Below, one piece after another: positions 12,726-24,194 of a DNA stretch of 64,000 nucleotides (position 1 is its first letter; every line of letters begins with the position of its first letter). The notes under the pieces are model-generated. The model saw only the letters and a program-made list of their open reading frames with translations, had not been told where the DNA came from and made no database searches. The position numbers were made by a program, and so were the translations under genes. Source of the stretch: Anthoceros angustus (taxonomy: Eukaryota; Streptophyta; Anthocerotopsida; Anthocerotales; Anthocerotaceae); the NCBI GenBank assembly GCA_010909165.1, contig MU008158.1:2195478-2259477 (forward strand). The letters run 5' to 3'.

Positions 12726-13498
12726 AACCCATCGAGCTCAGTGATTACATGTCAAATTACAATATACGCTATACTGAGTCTAGTGCTTTGTGGACGATAT
12801 CTGCTATCCTCCTGAAAGAGAGTTGGGCTTTCACTTACAGAGTTGTGAGATGTATTGTTCCTGTCTGTTGATGTTCTTGTGGTCACGTGATTGTGATGCC
12901 TCGGAAATGTAGTTGAGGACCCAACGAGCTCAGTGATTACATGTCAAATGACAATATACGCTATACTGAGCCAAGGGCTTTGTGGACGATATCTGCAATG
13001 AGAGCTTCCTCCTGGAAGAGTTGGGCTTTCTGTCACTTACTCCTGTCTGTTGATGTTCTTGTGGTCACGTGACTGTGATGCCTTCGGAAATGTAGCTGAG
13101 GACCCAACGAGCTCAGTGATTACATGTCAAATGACAATATACGCTATACTGAGCCTTGGGTTTTGTGGACGATATCTGCAATGAGAGCTTCCTGCTGGAA
13201 GAGTTGGGCTTTCACTTACAGAGTTTGGAGATGTATTGCTCTTGTCTGTTGATGTTCTTGTAGTCACTTGACTGTGATGCTTTCGGAAACGTAGCTGAGG
13301 ACCCAACGAGCTCATTGATTACAAATGTCAAATGACAATATACGCTATACTGAGCCTTGGGCTTTGTGGACAATACATACAATGAGAGCTCCCTCCTGAA
13401 AGAGTTGGGCTTTTACTTTCAGACTGTCTTGAGATCTATCACTCCTGTTTGTTGATGTCCTTGCGGTCACGTAACTGTAATACATTGGAAAATGTAGC
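12726..13498 (+). repeat. Tandem array, four units of about 183-200 bp
   Basis: Units begin near 12726, 12918, 13101 and 13300, each at a CCA(A/T)CGAGCTCAKTGATTAC-like motif. In each unit the order is GACAATATACGCTATACTGAG, written here in shorter runs, then GATATCTGCAATGAGAGC (partly changed in the last unit), GAAGAGTTGGGCTTT, TGTTGATGTTCTTGTGGTCA and GAAATGTAGCTGAGG. The last unit runs directly into copy 2 of the dispersed duplication, whose first 120 bp resembles the array unit. The array therefore probably grew from the 5' end of that repeat. Confidence 0.85.
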
Positions 13499-14165
13499 TG
13501 GCGTGGTTCCTTGGGCAAGGAGAACTAGAGCAAGAGGAACAATTATTGCCACCCGTTATTCATTGCCGTTCGTGTGTGTGCAGGAGCTCAGTTCCTGTTC
13601 GTATATCAGAAGTCGAGCCGGGCACTTTCTTATCAGACCACACTGTATCCCGAACCCTCTGTTCTGCTGTCATCCTTCGCAGAGTATTTTGGCACTGGCA
13701 TCAGCAGGAATTCCTTCTGTCCAGGGAGGTGGCATGGCAGTTGCCAATGTGAAGAAGGCTTTTTCTGCTCACTAGTGAGCCTTTTGTTCTATATTTATGA
13801 TGGACCAGATTGACTCTGCACTGCCCATCTATTGTCTGCATGCGGCCAGTGAAGAGCTTGAAGTAGGTACTTATTCCAACCTGTTCATTGTGAAAGTTCT
13901 GTGTTGAAAAATTGCCAGTGATACCGAACGTGAATAATGTGGACATGGCAGGGTCTGGGGCCGACAAGCTGCTGCTGGAGTGGTGTGGTCCATTGGGGAA
14001 TGAAGGGATCCTTTAGTTGCAGCTGCAAGGTGGGGAAGGCCCAGGCAGAGACTCATCTTGATAGATGATCTTTTATGCCTTCAACTTGCATTGCTCATTG
14101 TGAACATGTCGACAGGTTGGTAGCAATTCTAGTGCCTTTTACATCTTATACAGACGAAAATGTGG
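13380..14165 (+). repeat. Dispersed duplication, copy 2 (matches 7493-8355)
   Basis: Second copy of the repeat at 7493-8355, same strand. It lies just upstream of the GDPD start codon at 14276. If 5' sequence of the GDPD gene is the source, copy 1 would be a translocated promoter fragment; this is inference. The GTACTTACTCC segment doubled in copy 1 occurs once here. Confidence 0.75.
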
Positions 14166-14275
14166 CTGCTGGAGTGTATGCGATCCACCACAACACTGCT
14201 CACGGAGAGTGCCTGCTGTTTGTAGGTGGTCCATCTAGCTTACAAGATGGTCGGCCTTGGCGGCATCGTGGTGAC

Positions 14276-16169
14276 ATGGTGTTGCGACATCAGCGGCTGC
14301 GCCGTGCGCGTCGTGTACCTTCTATCTACAACATTGTTGTTCTGGTCGCTGTGTGTGTGTGGTGTGGTTTTCTCTTGGTGGTGACGTTGAGATCCTCTCA
14401 GGTTGGAATTCTGGGCAGTTGCTTGAGGCTGAAGGTATGCACAAGAAGAGAAGGAAGCATTTAACATGCAAGTCTGTAATGCAGGAAAAAAGGCCGCTGG
14501 AGTGTCGTTGGTTGGAAAGTCCGCCATTGGTGTGTGCACATGGAGGAGCTTCTGAAGCAGCACCTGCCAACACGGTAGGTCTTTTCAAGCATTTGGTTTT
14601 TCTTCTTGTTGTGGCCAGCCACATACCTCGTTGGTTGCAAGCTGCTAACGGCAAGGTGCAACGCAACTACAGGTGAAGGCCTACGAGCAGGCGTTGTTGT
14701 TAGAGGTGGACTGCATTGAAATTGATGCGTCTGCAACAAGTGATGGTGTGCTGCTCGCCCTCCATGACAGGTAATGTTACTAGTATTAGTCTGAGCTTCC
14801 TAGTTCTTGAATGGAGAAGAGCCCAATGGAAGTGCAAGTTTTCCTGCTTTCATTGTTCTCCATTTAGGACAGTGTTAAGATGCAGGCACGAAGATGAGCT
14901 GTTTGCTAGTGAAGGTCAGTGTAGTCGTGATTCCGCGTTTCATTGAACCTTGGATGGACATCAAACTATGTTGCAGAGACCTACAGAGGATATCTGCAGT
15001 CAAGGGCCACCGAGTGAGCACAATTACTTACCTCGAGGTACTCCTACTGCGTTTGCTAGTAGGTCTGCCGAAAGCATTATACCTCTAGCGCAAGAGCTGA
15101 ACTCACTGAAGGATTGGCAAATCTGTCAGTTCCGGGACCTCGAGCGACGGCAGAACATCACTGGTGATCAGAGGGCTACGACTTTAGAAGATGCATTATA
15201 TGTAAATTCCGCAACCAAGCTTGAATACCAAGCAAGTTGTGAGTGTGGGGAAGTAGGTGCCTTTAGAACAAGTCTCTGTGCCAGTTAGTCGAAGACTCTG
15301 CAAAGGCTCATGTTGCCTTGAAGAAACTGGTCTCAACATAAGATGATTAACGGTCAGCTGCCTACATCAGTATGTATCTGCAGCTGTCAAGGAAGTGATC
15401 ATTGATGTGAAAGTGGCATCTCCGAGCATGGCCGAGCTTGTTGCCAAGAACGTTCTGAACGTGGTAAGGCGCGCTGCTGAACCTAAAGAGTTCCGTTCCG
15501 TAACAGTGGTGCATTGTCACTTGCCCTAGTCATCTTGGATTCAAGTGTGGTGCCGTCAACTAGAAAGGTTCTGGATTTGGTGACCTGCAGGTGATGAAAA
15601 CAAGGTGCAGAAATTGCCTTGTCTGGTCCAAGGAAGACAGGGTGATTCTGGAGTACTTGAGGCAGAAGAGGTTCCAGCCGACTCTCGGGGCCCTATATGG
15701 GCTGCAGGTCTGATTCCGAAAGTTCCCGGTCTCCTTCTTGTTCTAATGTGGAGGCGGGCTTCTGACGTGTGGCGTGCTGCCTTGATGAGGTCAGTCCGGG
15801 TACATAGTCATGCTGGACGACGTGACTGGGAGAGAGTCTGGCCTACTCCGAATTCCTGAAGCAGAAGTAACCGGAGTTTTCCACACCTTCATCGATCGGC
15901 GGCTGGTGGCCACCGCACACAGGTGCCCTACTCAATCCAGAATCCCTTTCCCAGATTCGCTGCTTCCAGCAGCAGGACGCTGAACAAACGAGCTTGCGTG
16001 CAGGGCGCAGAAGAAGGTGTACGCGTGGGTTGTGGATGACGAAGATACCATGGTCAACAAGGTAGAGGACGGGGTGGACGGCATCGTCACCAACCGGCCC
16101 CGCACTCTCCAGCAAGTGCTTCGACGCCAAGCGAATCTGTGCAGACGTCAGGCTGCCATCCCTGGATAA
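14276..16169 (+). CDS. Glycerophosphodiester phosphodiesterase (GDPD)-like membrane protein, altered HRG motif
   Basis: GDPDs hydrolyse glycerophosphodiesters to glycerol-3-phosphate plus an alcohol. Ten exons: 14276-14401, 14485-14574, 14673-14770, 14977-15037, 15097-15201, 15285-15311, 15392-15463, 15591-15707, 15795-15922 and 16004-16169. The product is 329 residues, close to Arabidopsis GDPD4. A basic start and one membrane helix (NIVVLVAVCVWCGFLLVV, about 19-36) precede the catalytic barrel. CIEIDAS supplies the metal ligands E88 and D90, and ALHDR the catalytic H103. LEDALY, IDVKVASPSM, CRNCLVWSKED, GYIVMLDDVTGRES, KKVYAWVVDDEDTM and GVDGIVTNRP follow in family order. The first catalytic motif is odd: AHGGAS...PANT stands where the family has AHRGAS...PENT, losing an arginine and a glutamate. 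Activity may be changed or lost. The ends of exons 5 and 6 are the least certain. Confidence 0.88.
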
Positions 16170-16548
16170 CAGGATTCTCCATACGACCTGATCCGGCCGT
16201 TCCTGTTTCGTTCCTCTCGCCCAATCCGGTCTGCCGTGCGCTGGCCACGCGACGTGGCAGCAGGCCTTTGTAGGAGTCGGGACGTGGCGGATAGAGGTCT
16301 GGTTCCACTATGTGTCGTACTGTGTTTTACAAGCTCCCGAGCTGGTTACCGGTGGGACTGTGCCATGTGCCTTGCGCCTTCTAATTTTCTCTTTCCGGCG
16401 CTGGCGGTGTTGATATCCCGGCAGGTTTTAGCTCGCGAGCGGCTTGCCCACAGCGCTGATGCCAGCCACGTTTCACCGCCACCTCGAGGCGCTTACAAGA
16501 CCTCCGCAGAGTCTAAGCCGCCCATCTGTTGTGGCGACCTTGCGGGGC

Positions 16549-16700
16549 TGGGGCTGGGGCTGGGGCTGGAGCTGCGTGAATTTTCGGGTCTTCATCTCCT
16601 CCGAGTGCAGGTGCCGGAGCCCTAATTCTTCCCCGACCTTGGCTTTGCGAGTGCGAGCTGGAGCTGGAGTCGGAGTCGGAGCCGGAGCTGGAGGGAGAGC
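16549..16700 (+). repeat. Hexanucleotide low-complexity repeat upstream of the J-protein
   Basis: A GGGGCT run (about four units from 16549) and a GAGCTG/GAGTCG/GAGCCG run (about six units, 16655-16695). They keep a long frame open upstream of the J-domain gene, so the frame's length there is not evidence of coding. Confidence 0.7.
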
Positions 16701-16740
16701 GCCATTGTGTGTCCTAGATTCGCAGTGGCTGCCACAGGCG

Positions 16741-17364
16741 ATGGGAGCGAGCAGCGCCGTGAGGCACTTCCACAGCAGGCTGAATCTGCCGGGAGCGTCT
16801 TGCAGCACAGACCACGCCGTGAGCGCGTGCATTCACCCGAATGTGCTTCCGATCGCCAGCGCCGTGGCTGTCAGGCCCGCCAGGCCCGCGGCAGTGGACG
16901 CCACCGAGCCAGCGAGCTGTCTCACGTCGCACGGATTTCACCGCCACAGAGTCGCATTGAGGGGATGCTCTGGTGAGCGGCAATCCATGGCGTCATGTTA
17001 CCGGACTGCTGTCGGGAACGCCACGGAGTCGCCCTTGCGGTACGCTCCGGTCCCGGAGCGGCAAGCCCTGACGCTGTATGAGATTCTCGGGGTGTCCAGC
17101 GACGCCTCGGAGACGGACCTGAAGGTGGCCTTCAGGTGCATGGCCAAGAAGTACCACCCGGATCGGGCTCCGCCGGAGGCTGCGTCAGAATACAATCAGA
17201 AGTTTCTGGAATTGCGCCGGGCGTACAACGTGCTCAAGGATCACAGAGCCAGGGCTCTGTACGACTTCGAGATCAAGAACTCTCCCAAGTACTGGGCGCA
17301 GAAGTACCATTCGCAGCACAGGCAATGGCGTGGGCGTAATTGGGAGACTGATCAGTGCTGGTAA
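16741..17364 (+). CDS. J-domain (DnaJ-like) protein, probably organelle-targeted
   Basis: Single-exon gene of 207 residues from ATG 16741. J-domain proteins stimulate Hsp70 ATPase activity. The J domain spans about residues 110-176: LTLYEILGVSSDASETDLK, the signature KKYHPDRAPPE with HPD at 139-141, FLELRRAYNVLKD and RALYDF. There is no G/F region, zinc finger or C-terminal substrate domain, so it is a small class III (DnaJC-type) protein like the short chloroplast J proteins. The 100 residues before the domain are rich in S, A, R and H with few acidic residues, as in a plastid or mitochondrial transit peptide. Start choice: the frame is open further upstream to 16444, but that part is repeat-driven. 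ATG 16987 is another possible start. Confidence 0.85.
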   Translation: MGASSAVRHFHSRLNLPGASCSTDHAVSACIHPNVLPIASAVAVRPARPAAVDATEPASCLTSHGFHRHRVALRGCSGERQSMASCYRTAVGNATESPLRYAPVPERQALTLYEILGVSSDASETDLKVAFRCMAKKYHPDRAPPEAASEYNQKFLELRRAYNVLKDHRARALYDFEIKNSPKYWAQKYHSQHRQWRGRNWETDQCW

Positions 17365-18395
17365 GGTCTTGGCTTCTCACTGTTCCTACAACTTTGCTTG
17401 TGGAACGTAGACTACTAGCATTGCTCGTGGAACATACTACCCAAAGCTTATTTATTCGTCGCCTTCTGCAGGACTTCTTGACACTGGGGCCAGCACTTTG
17501 TTAAGGCAATGTGTGCGGCATGCAAGCTGGCCGAGCAACCGAACGGTGCTTGCCTGTCCAGCTTGTGGCTGTGTAGGACACATTCACATGTACAGATTGT
17601 GTCATGTAGCCATTTGTGTATTGTAAAGTATTTTTTGTGTACCAGGCGCTGTATGTATGCATATCGCTACGTTGGGATGAGCAAAGCTCGGTTCCGTGCT
17701 GCAAAGATGAGACGGGCATGCAGTTAATCGGAGTTATCGAAAATACTTGTCAGACAACAGAAATTTCTGTTTGACGAGAATCAGAAGAATGTACATGATT
17801 CGGGTACCACAAAAAACGCAAGTCTTAGAGCTGCGGTAGCGAGACTCTGCTGCCCACGTCGCAACACAATGTGTGCCAGCAGGGAAGCGCCTTGGGAGCA
17901 GCCACCTTGGACAGCACCATCAAAAGTAGCACACCAGCTTCACATCGCAAAGGTAGTATTCCTGGGGGTTACACATAGGGTGTACGGGTCTGCCTGTGCG
18001 GCCGCCAACTACCACAAGAGCAAAAATTCATGAGAGTTGGGTTTCAAGGACATACAGCAGTACTTGTGGCTCAGAAGGCCCAGGTACGTGCATCACGCAA
18101 CGAGTGGCCCAGAACAAGACAGATCCAGGAAGGCTCTCAGAGACACAGACACAAGATGCCGTACAATTCGACGTAACGGAATCGGGGCCAAACCTGAGTC
18201 GCTCAGAAGAAAACTGGAAACTGATCAATTTTGGAAAGACAATGCTCTGTTCTCTCTTTCATTACTGATCCAAGTGGAACGGATTGATCCTTGGCAAACC
18301 ATACCTCTTGATAACGAGGTAAGCATAGCCGCCCAATTTCAAATAGACCACAGCTGCTCTAGGTTGGAGTTGTCTCTTGTTTGCTGCCGTCGGGA
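17365..18395. other. Intergenic between J-protein and MFS gene 3' ends
   Basis: This stretch lies between two convergent genes and presumably holds both 3' untranslated regions. No further gene or repeat is visible. Confidence 0.45.
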
Positions 18396-20167
18396 CTAGT
18401 GCAGCTCGAAGAACTGGTAGCTCCGTGCATAATCCTTGTCTTGCTTGTAATACACATACAGCGGGGTATAGAATAACGAGCACAGGCTGAAAGGAACGGC
18501 CATGACCATAAACAAGCCTCTTGAGATTGCCTTGGCTTCCTTTGGAGAACCAGTATCAGGAATTGGCAAATCAACTCTGTATCCCCAGACCTTTTCAGCA
18601 AGAAGTCCCACAACTGGCGCTGCTATGGCGGCGAATGAGCCTTCGAAGGCTCGGTCGAATGCATATATTATTGTCCTTTGTTGGGCTGGTACAATTTCAG
18701 CAAATATGGGATTGTTTGCACACGCCTGACACCAGCTGATAGTCAGCCCCATCACGAAGAGCACAACAGCATACGATGTCCAGTTGTTAGGATCCTGCTT
18801 TAGCTTAACAAGAAGCAACCAAGAAAATGGTACACCCATCAAAGCACTGAACTGCGCACACATCACACGCCCTGTGGCAGGATATATTCGAGCCGCTCGG
18901 TCTCCCAACCACCCCCCAAGGAGTGCACCAATTGCACAACCAGCTGAAAAAAGCCCAACTAACGTAGCTGACCCACGGTGCCCAAATCCTGTAGCAGCGC
19001 CAAAGTGGCAAAGTTTAACATCACAGTACTCATATGCCAGCCATGCTGTGACGTAGAAGGTAATAGTACTTGCCTATTAGCTCCAACCACATTGTGAAGA
19101 ACACCATCGCAGTCCATGGAAGGGACCCAACGAGTCCTTGCGCAATAATGAGTTGAAAGGTTCTTATCTTCACAACTGCTCTCACAGCAGCCCAGGCTTC
19201 TTTCCACACACTAACATGTCCACTTGCAAGACGCTCGTAGATGTTACTCCTAAAACAATGCAGGAAAGGTCAGACAAGTAGGACTTTTGCCCTCACCTGC
19301 CAAACAGTGCCGGGGAACGCACAACCTGCAACGCTGAGGTGACACTCACCTTCACCGCAGGACTTACCTCCACAATAGCAAAGGAATCAGGGCACTCACC
19401 GTGTATGACGAACAGACGAAGAGTGGAAAGATGGCTCACCACCTCGGGGATCAACCACATAAATATGAACAAGGCAGCCTATAGTACAGCTCAACAGTGC
19501 CATAAGCAGGAATGCTACTCGCCATCCTGGGATACCGCCAAAGGTGTGTCCAGCAATTATGGTGGCAGTCATACTACCAGAAATCCCACCTAAGGTTCCC
19601 ACCAGGTTCAACCACCCAAAAGCGAACCCCCTGCCAGACTCTAAGTAGCTATCAGCTATAAACGACTGCAAAGCTGGGATGACAATGGCTAGCCCTACAC
19701 CATTAATTGCCCTTGCTAAGGCACACTGTGTGAAACTTTGTGAGAACGCCACTAGAGCTGTCGAGCAGCCCCAGAAGAGCGTGCCGACTCCGATAACTGA
19801 TGGCCGGCGATACCGCATAGCTAGGACACCGGCCAACGGAGAAGATAGAGCTTGCACAAGTGCTCGGATGAACGTGAGCGTTCCCAACTTAGCTGGACTG
19901 GCATGAAATGTCAGGCCTACTTCTTTGTACACAGCTGGGAGCAGATTTTCATCCGCCCTCTCCAGGATTGCTGCCAGGTTTATCAGAATAAGAGAAATCG
20001 AGAGCCCGCATATCTTTCTGGATCTGCATCACTCGCACACAATAGAGAGAGCTCATAAGCTGGAGACATACCATAGACACAGGTCGGCACCCAGACGAAA
20101 TGCCGAGGCATCTGGGCAGAAAGCCCACTTGCTTTGAGTTATGTGTCAGTGAACACCTTGGGGCCAT
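18396..20167 (-). CDS. Major facilitator superfamily transporter (plant UNE2/At1g78130-like)
   Basis: Membrane transporter of the plant MFS group that includes UNE2. Exons: 20167-20072, 20013-19400, 19249-19074 and 18988-18396, giving 492 residues. Family motifs: LILINLAAILERADENLLP and AVYKEVG, the half-motif RYRRPSVIGVGTLFWG, LARAINGVGLAIVIPALQS, GRGFAFGWLNLVGT, GWRVAFLLMALLSC ending in VVDPR, FFTMWLELIG, LLGGWLGDRAARIYP, GLTISWCQACANNPIFAEIVP and IYAFDRAFEG. A GC-AG intron (ATAG|GCAAGT) is needed to join ELIG to FGHRGSATLVG in the family frame. The first exon, a 32-residue serine- and arginine-containing leader, is a weaker call. Substrate is unknown. Confidence 0.9.
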
Positions 20168-21429
20168 TGTCACTACTGATAACGGATCACTCTGCTCACC
20201 CAGCACCAGTCGCATCAGAGCAGGTTACTCAAGCGCCGTGTGTAGCCCTGATATGCAGTTCTCTTGAAGTAACATTCACTATCTGCAGAGGCCTAGATCC
20301 TGGAGCACTGACAAGCATGCTCCCCTCACCCGGGATGTTGTACAGCACGTTCTGCGCCGCCGTTTCCAGCTCAACTCCCCATACTTCACAGACAATCAAG
20401 CACATGATACATCCAACAGTCAAAGGTTTTGGCTACATCCAGCGAGAGCTGCATTTGACAGAGCTCCGATCCTACCCGTAACAATTCTCAACCACAAAGG
20501 GCAAGCCCATACCAAACTCGAAAGAGATCCAACCCTACCCATCTCAAAATTCCATACCCCCTACAAAGGACCCAGAATTTGCTCAGCTTGAGCCACCATG
20601 CCAGACACATAACCCCCCTGATTTGCAATTCCAAATACCAACCACGCAATCAACAATTCAGAGCTAAGCAAATTCGATGCTTCCGGCCTGCCTGGAACCT
20701 CGGCATCATGACGAAAGAGTTAATGATCAGGAACCAAGGACTTTGCGAAGGCTTCATCCACACGCCAAACGTCACTCAGCAGGAAGCACTCGAAGGAGCC
20801 GAAGGGTAGGAATGCGGCAGCAACACACCTGGTATGCTCACGATCACGAAGCCGAGAGCTGGCAAACAGTCCCTCCCTTTCTAAGCTACTCCCATCTCAC
20901 GAAAAGCCTAGAGGAATAGCAGGATTGCTGTCGCCAGGTAGTTGCAGCTTAGGGTAGCAGGAATGCATATCACCAACACCCAAGTCATCCAGCAGTTCAA
21001 GCGATGAACCCGCTCGGGCGATCATTAACAGTTTAGCCGCCATAACCAGCAACTTCCACCTGACAAATGGCTTCCTCTCAAGGCTTTCAATTGCACAGCA
21101 CAGCACGACAGGATGTGTTGCGAGTTCTGCTCCAAGAGCCAAATGTCGAAGACGAAACGCATAAGAGCCATTACCGGGAAATAGCTTAGCATTATTCAAA
21201 CCACCGAATCAGTGATATGTGTAATTAAGCAGAACTTATCTGCGACGGAAAAGAGTTCAAAAAGCTCCGTCAGGCCCGGTTCGAGGAGTTGCCCCTGCGG
21301 CAGTGCCGAGCAAAGTACGATGATGAACTTCCGAGTCTCCAGAGCTTGCCAGGCATCGCGCCTCATCTGGTACGTGCGCGCTGGAGTCGGAGCACAAGTT
21401 TCATCGCGTCGGACTAATGGTTATCGGCA
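20168..21429. other. Intergenic between the divergent MFS and F-box genes
   Basis: Probable promoter region of two divergent genes. A minus-strand frame at 20897-21199 is open for 100 codons but is unrecognised and overlaps other frames. No repeat stands out. Confidence 0.4.
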
Positions 21430-23265
21430 ATGTGTGCTTGGTCGACGTCCAGGCAGCTCATTGCTGGATGGAGGCTAAAGAGGATTGGTTCAAGAATTCA
21501 GCTGGAAAGTGCTTCCGCTGCTGCATTTCGTGAACTTGTTCTCAAACTGACTGTCTTTGTGAACCACAGTTACAATCAAGACATATGGACGTCAGTGATG
21601 TCCTTCCTGGACGGGAAGTCTCTTATGAAGCTTGCTCTTTTGAATCGACGGTTTTATGCCATGGTTATGGAAGAGTCTGTATGGAAAGCGCTGTGCATGC
21701 GTGAGCTCGATGTTCCTGTGATTGACGAGCCTCGTTTTAGCTGGAGGAAGCTGTATATTGCAGCTGTTGGTAATCTTCATAATCCTGGACTGCTACTCGT
21801 CACGTCAGACTCGAAGAACTGAGCGAGAGTAGTCGAAGAAGTTTCTGAACCCTGCGGCTTCTGTTTAATGTTGCTACCAACTGAATGCCCTCAAACAATT
21901 TCGTTGCAGACGGACGCCATTCGTACACCTGCCGCAATTCTGAAAGACACATAGGTTAGAGTTTCTGCTCTTCAATTTTATGGCTCATGAATCTGCAGGC
22001 CCGCTTTTGCTGAAGTCCAGTCGTGAATTTGTGTCGTACAGATTGGATGAGGATTGGTGCATTTTGTATAACGTCCGGAGAAGCTATTGCTACAGATACT
22101 CTTAGTGTTAAGACGTTTGTGCGAAATGGCGTGAAGCGGCGACACTACGTAGAGTTACCATCAAGCTCGCTCCGGATATCTGGCGTCAAGCGAGGTCCTT
22201 GGATCGCAGGTTATGTCAGAAATATTGAAATATTCGGCATTTCAAGGCCACATCCATTTCCAAGTTTGTGCTGGAGCACAGTCACCTGATACAGATTTGA
22301 CTGTTGTCGCAGATCTGCATCTTGTGCGCTGTCCTGTTTGCAACCTTTCATCCTGTGAAGGTAACAGGCGCAGCATGCTTTCGGCTAGGAGCAGCAATAC
22401 CTTCAACGTGCATCCAAGTTAGCAGTTGTATGCTTCGGCTGCGAATTATTCGCAGCGAATACATGCGTTCGGGGGTTTCATATGTAGGTACTATGCAAAC
22501 GCTTGATGCGCGCCACTGGGAGCTGTTTTTGCATGAAGAGTACTTGAAGGGACATTGGCAATTTGAAGAGACAGCAGCACATACTGTGGAAGTGAGCTGT
22601 GGTGAAGCATCTGCAGGGATTTTTGATGCGTCACAGCTGACGAGTAAAGAAACACTTGGTGAGCCCTTCCAGAATGAGATATAAAAAGTTCTCCTTACAA
22701 ATAGTGGCTGACCTTGTGGGAAGTGACATTGGCACCTGTTTCTAATCTTCACAACAACCCCAGAACCAAAAACCAGTAACCAAAAGCATATGTAGTGCCG
22801 CCTGAAACTTGAAGTTAGCTCTTTAGTCATGGTTAGTACTCCGGTTTCAGGCAAGGTCTAGCTCATGTGTGCAACTTTGAGCTCGGATGTTCTAGGAGTC
22901 TTTGACTTGAAGTCATGGATTGGCGCTGCTGGAGACTGGCAACCACGAGGTAAAAGCTGCATGTATGCAGTCGGTGCTTGCACAAACCTACAGCCCAACG
23001 AAGGTACAGTTTTGACCGCCTCAGAAGCTGCCATGTCTATTTTGTTCTCACGATAAATTAAGGAATCGTTTTTGCTGCGATGCACAAGTCAGTAACATTC
23101 TTGGAGTCCTGATCAATTAACTGAAGTTGGCTTCCGCAAATGCTAAACTGTCTGACTGACGTCGAGAACTAAAGTTGCACAGGGCTGCAGATGACCTACC
23201 ACATTATGAGGACCGGTGAGCATGAGCCTGTTGTAGGAATTCGTGTCTCCCAGCAGCTTATATGA
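21430..23265 (+). CDS. RMF: F-box protein of the RMF (REDUCED MALE FERTILITY, At3g61730) type
   Basis: Probable substrate-receptor subunit of an SCF ubiquitin ligase. Arabidopsis RMF acts in tapetum and male fertility; in a non-seed plant the role would differ. Exons: 21430-21769, 22021-22209, 22313-22360, 22488-22658, 22896-22949, 22971-23003 and 23183-23265, giving 305 residues. The F-box is YNQDIWTSVMSFLDGKSLMK, then LALLNRRFYAMVMEESVWK. The RMF-specific part follows: DWMRIGAFCITSGE, ADLHLVRCPVCNLSSCEG, TMQTLDARHWELFLHEEY, GIFDASQL, VFDLKSWIGAAGDWQPRG, CTNLQPNEG and a final EPVVGIRVSQQLI. Exon 2 could instead start at 22040 (acceptor TACAG), which keeps phase. The start codon is a first choice because the amino end of the family varies. 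Confidence 0.9.
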
Positions 23266-24194
23266 TGAGCACACCCACAGTGTGCTCATTGTAAAAACCA
23301 AACTATTTTTCATGGTACTCCTCGGAATAGCGAACTTGTAGCAACGAATTAGGAAAGTTCGACCAGTGGTGTACCGCCTGCTTCTCACACGAGACGGCAT
23401 CACACAGCTTGAGACACGAGGAGGGGTCCTCATAGAGGCCTGTTGCAGAGTATATGCTAAATGCTGAAGTTTTCTACATTACCGCTAGAGATCACGCCAA
23501 TTCATTCATTAAGTACTAGGAGACTATGGCATGCAACATGCTTTTGCCCAATATCCACTACTCGCCCCCCCCCAAAATAGTATCCCTTGCACTGGGTAGG
23601 TAAGTCACGGACCGGATATTTCAGCTCACGCTTTGACTTTTTTATTGCTTCGTCACAACTAGAATATATACAAGAGACTCTTGTTTGGACGTCCTTTAGT
23701 GTTTCAACGCAAGTAGACTGTAATACGTACATACAAGAGACAACGTGACAACCTGCTATCTACTCTCTTGCCAAAATCGTTAGAAAAAACCAAGGTACTC
23801 TCTTGGTATCCTACATCATATATACAAGTCGGTCGCGTGAATCTCTCAAACATCAAGAGTCCTCTACAAAAGGCTGGCATACCTTTGCAATCCTCTAGGT
23901 TTTTTTCTTTGTTCTACATGCAACTACGGTGTTTTCCTTTTTTGTCCTGTAAATCCTTTTTCGTATGGAAGCAAAAAGATGTATGTATATCTCTTGAGAT
24001 AGAGATAGGGGAGCGAATCTAGATCACACAAGTAGAGGTTGGAATATTTATTACTACATATACTGCAATGATCTAATAAATTATAATACTTTAATGATAA
24101 GTTAAAAAATAACTTATTTATTATAATCATGTCATCTTATTCTGTGATATGAATTCATAGTATTTAAATTATTAGGAGCTTAGTACATACCTTA
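23266..24194. other. Intergenic, AT-rich, probable degraded LTR-type sequence
   Basis: The motif ACAAGAGAC(T/A) recurs at about 23670 and 23733, with CTCTTG near 23681, 23765 and 23800. This kind of short repeated terminal-like sequence lies just before a Ty3/gypsy relic. I could not define long terminal repeats. Confidence 0.35.

Noticed and set aside
16444-16740. N-terminal extension of the J-domain protein back to 16444
   Set aside because: It is made largely of hexanucleotide repeats (WGWGWGW-type sequence). ATG 16741 gives a normal transit-peptide-like start.
20897-21199. A 100-codon minus-strand frame between the MFS and F-box genes
   Set aside because: No family resemblance and it overlaps plus-strand frames in the presumed shared promoter region. 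It may be 5' leader sequence.
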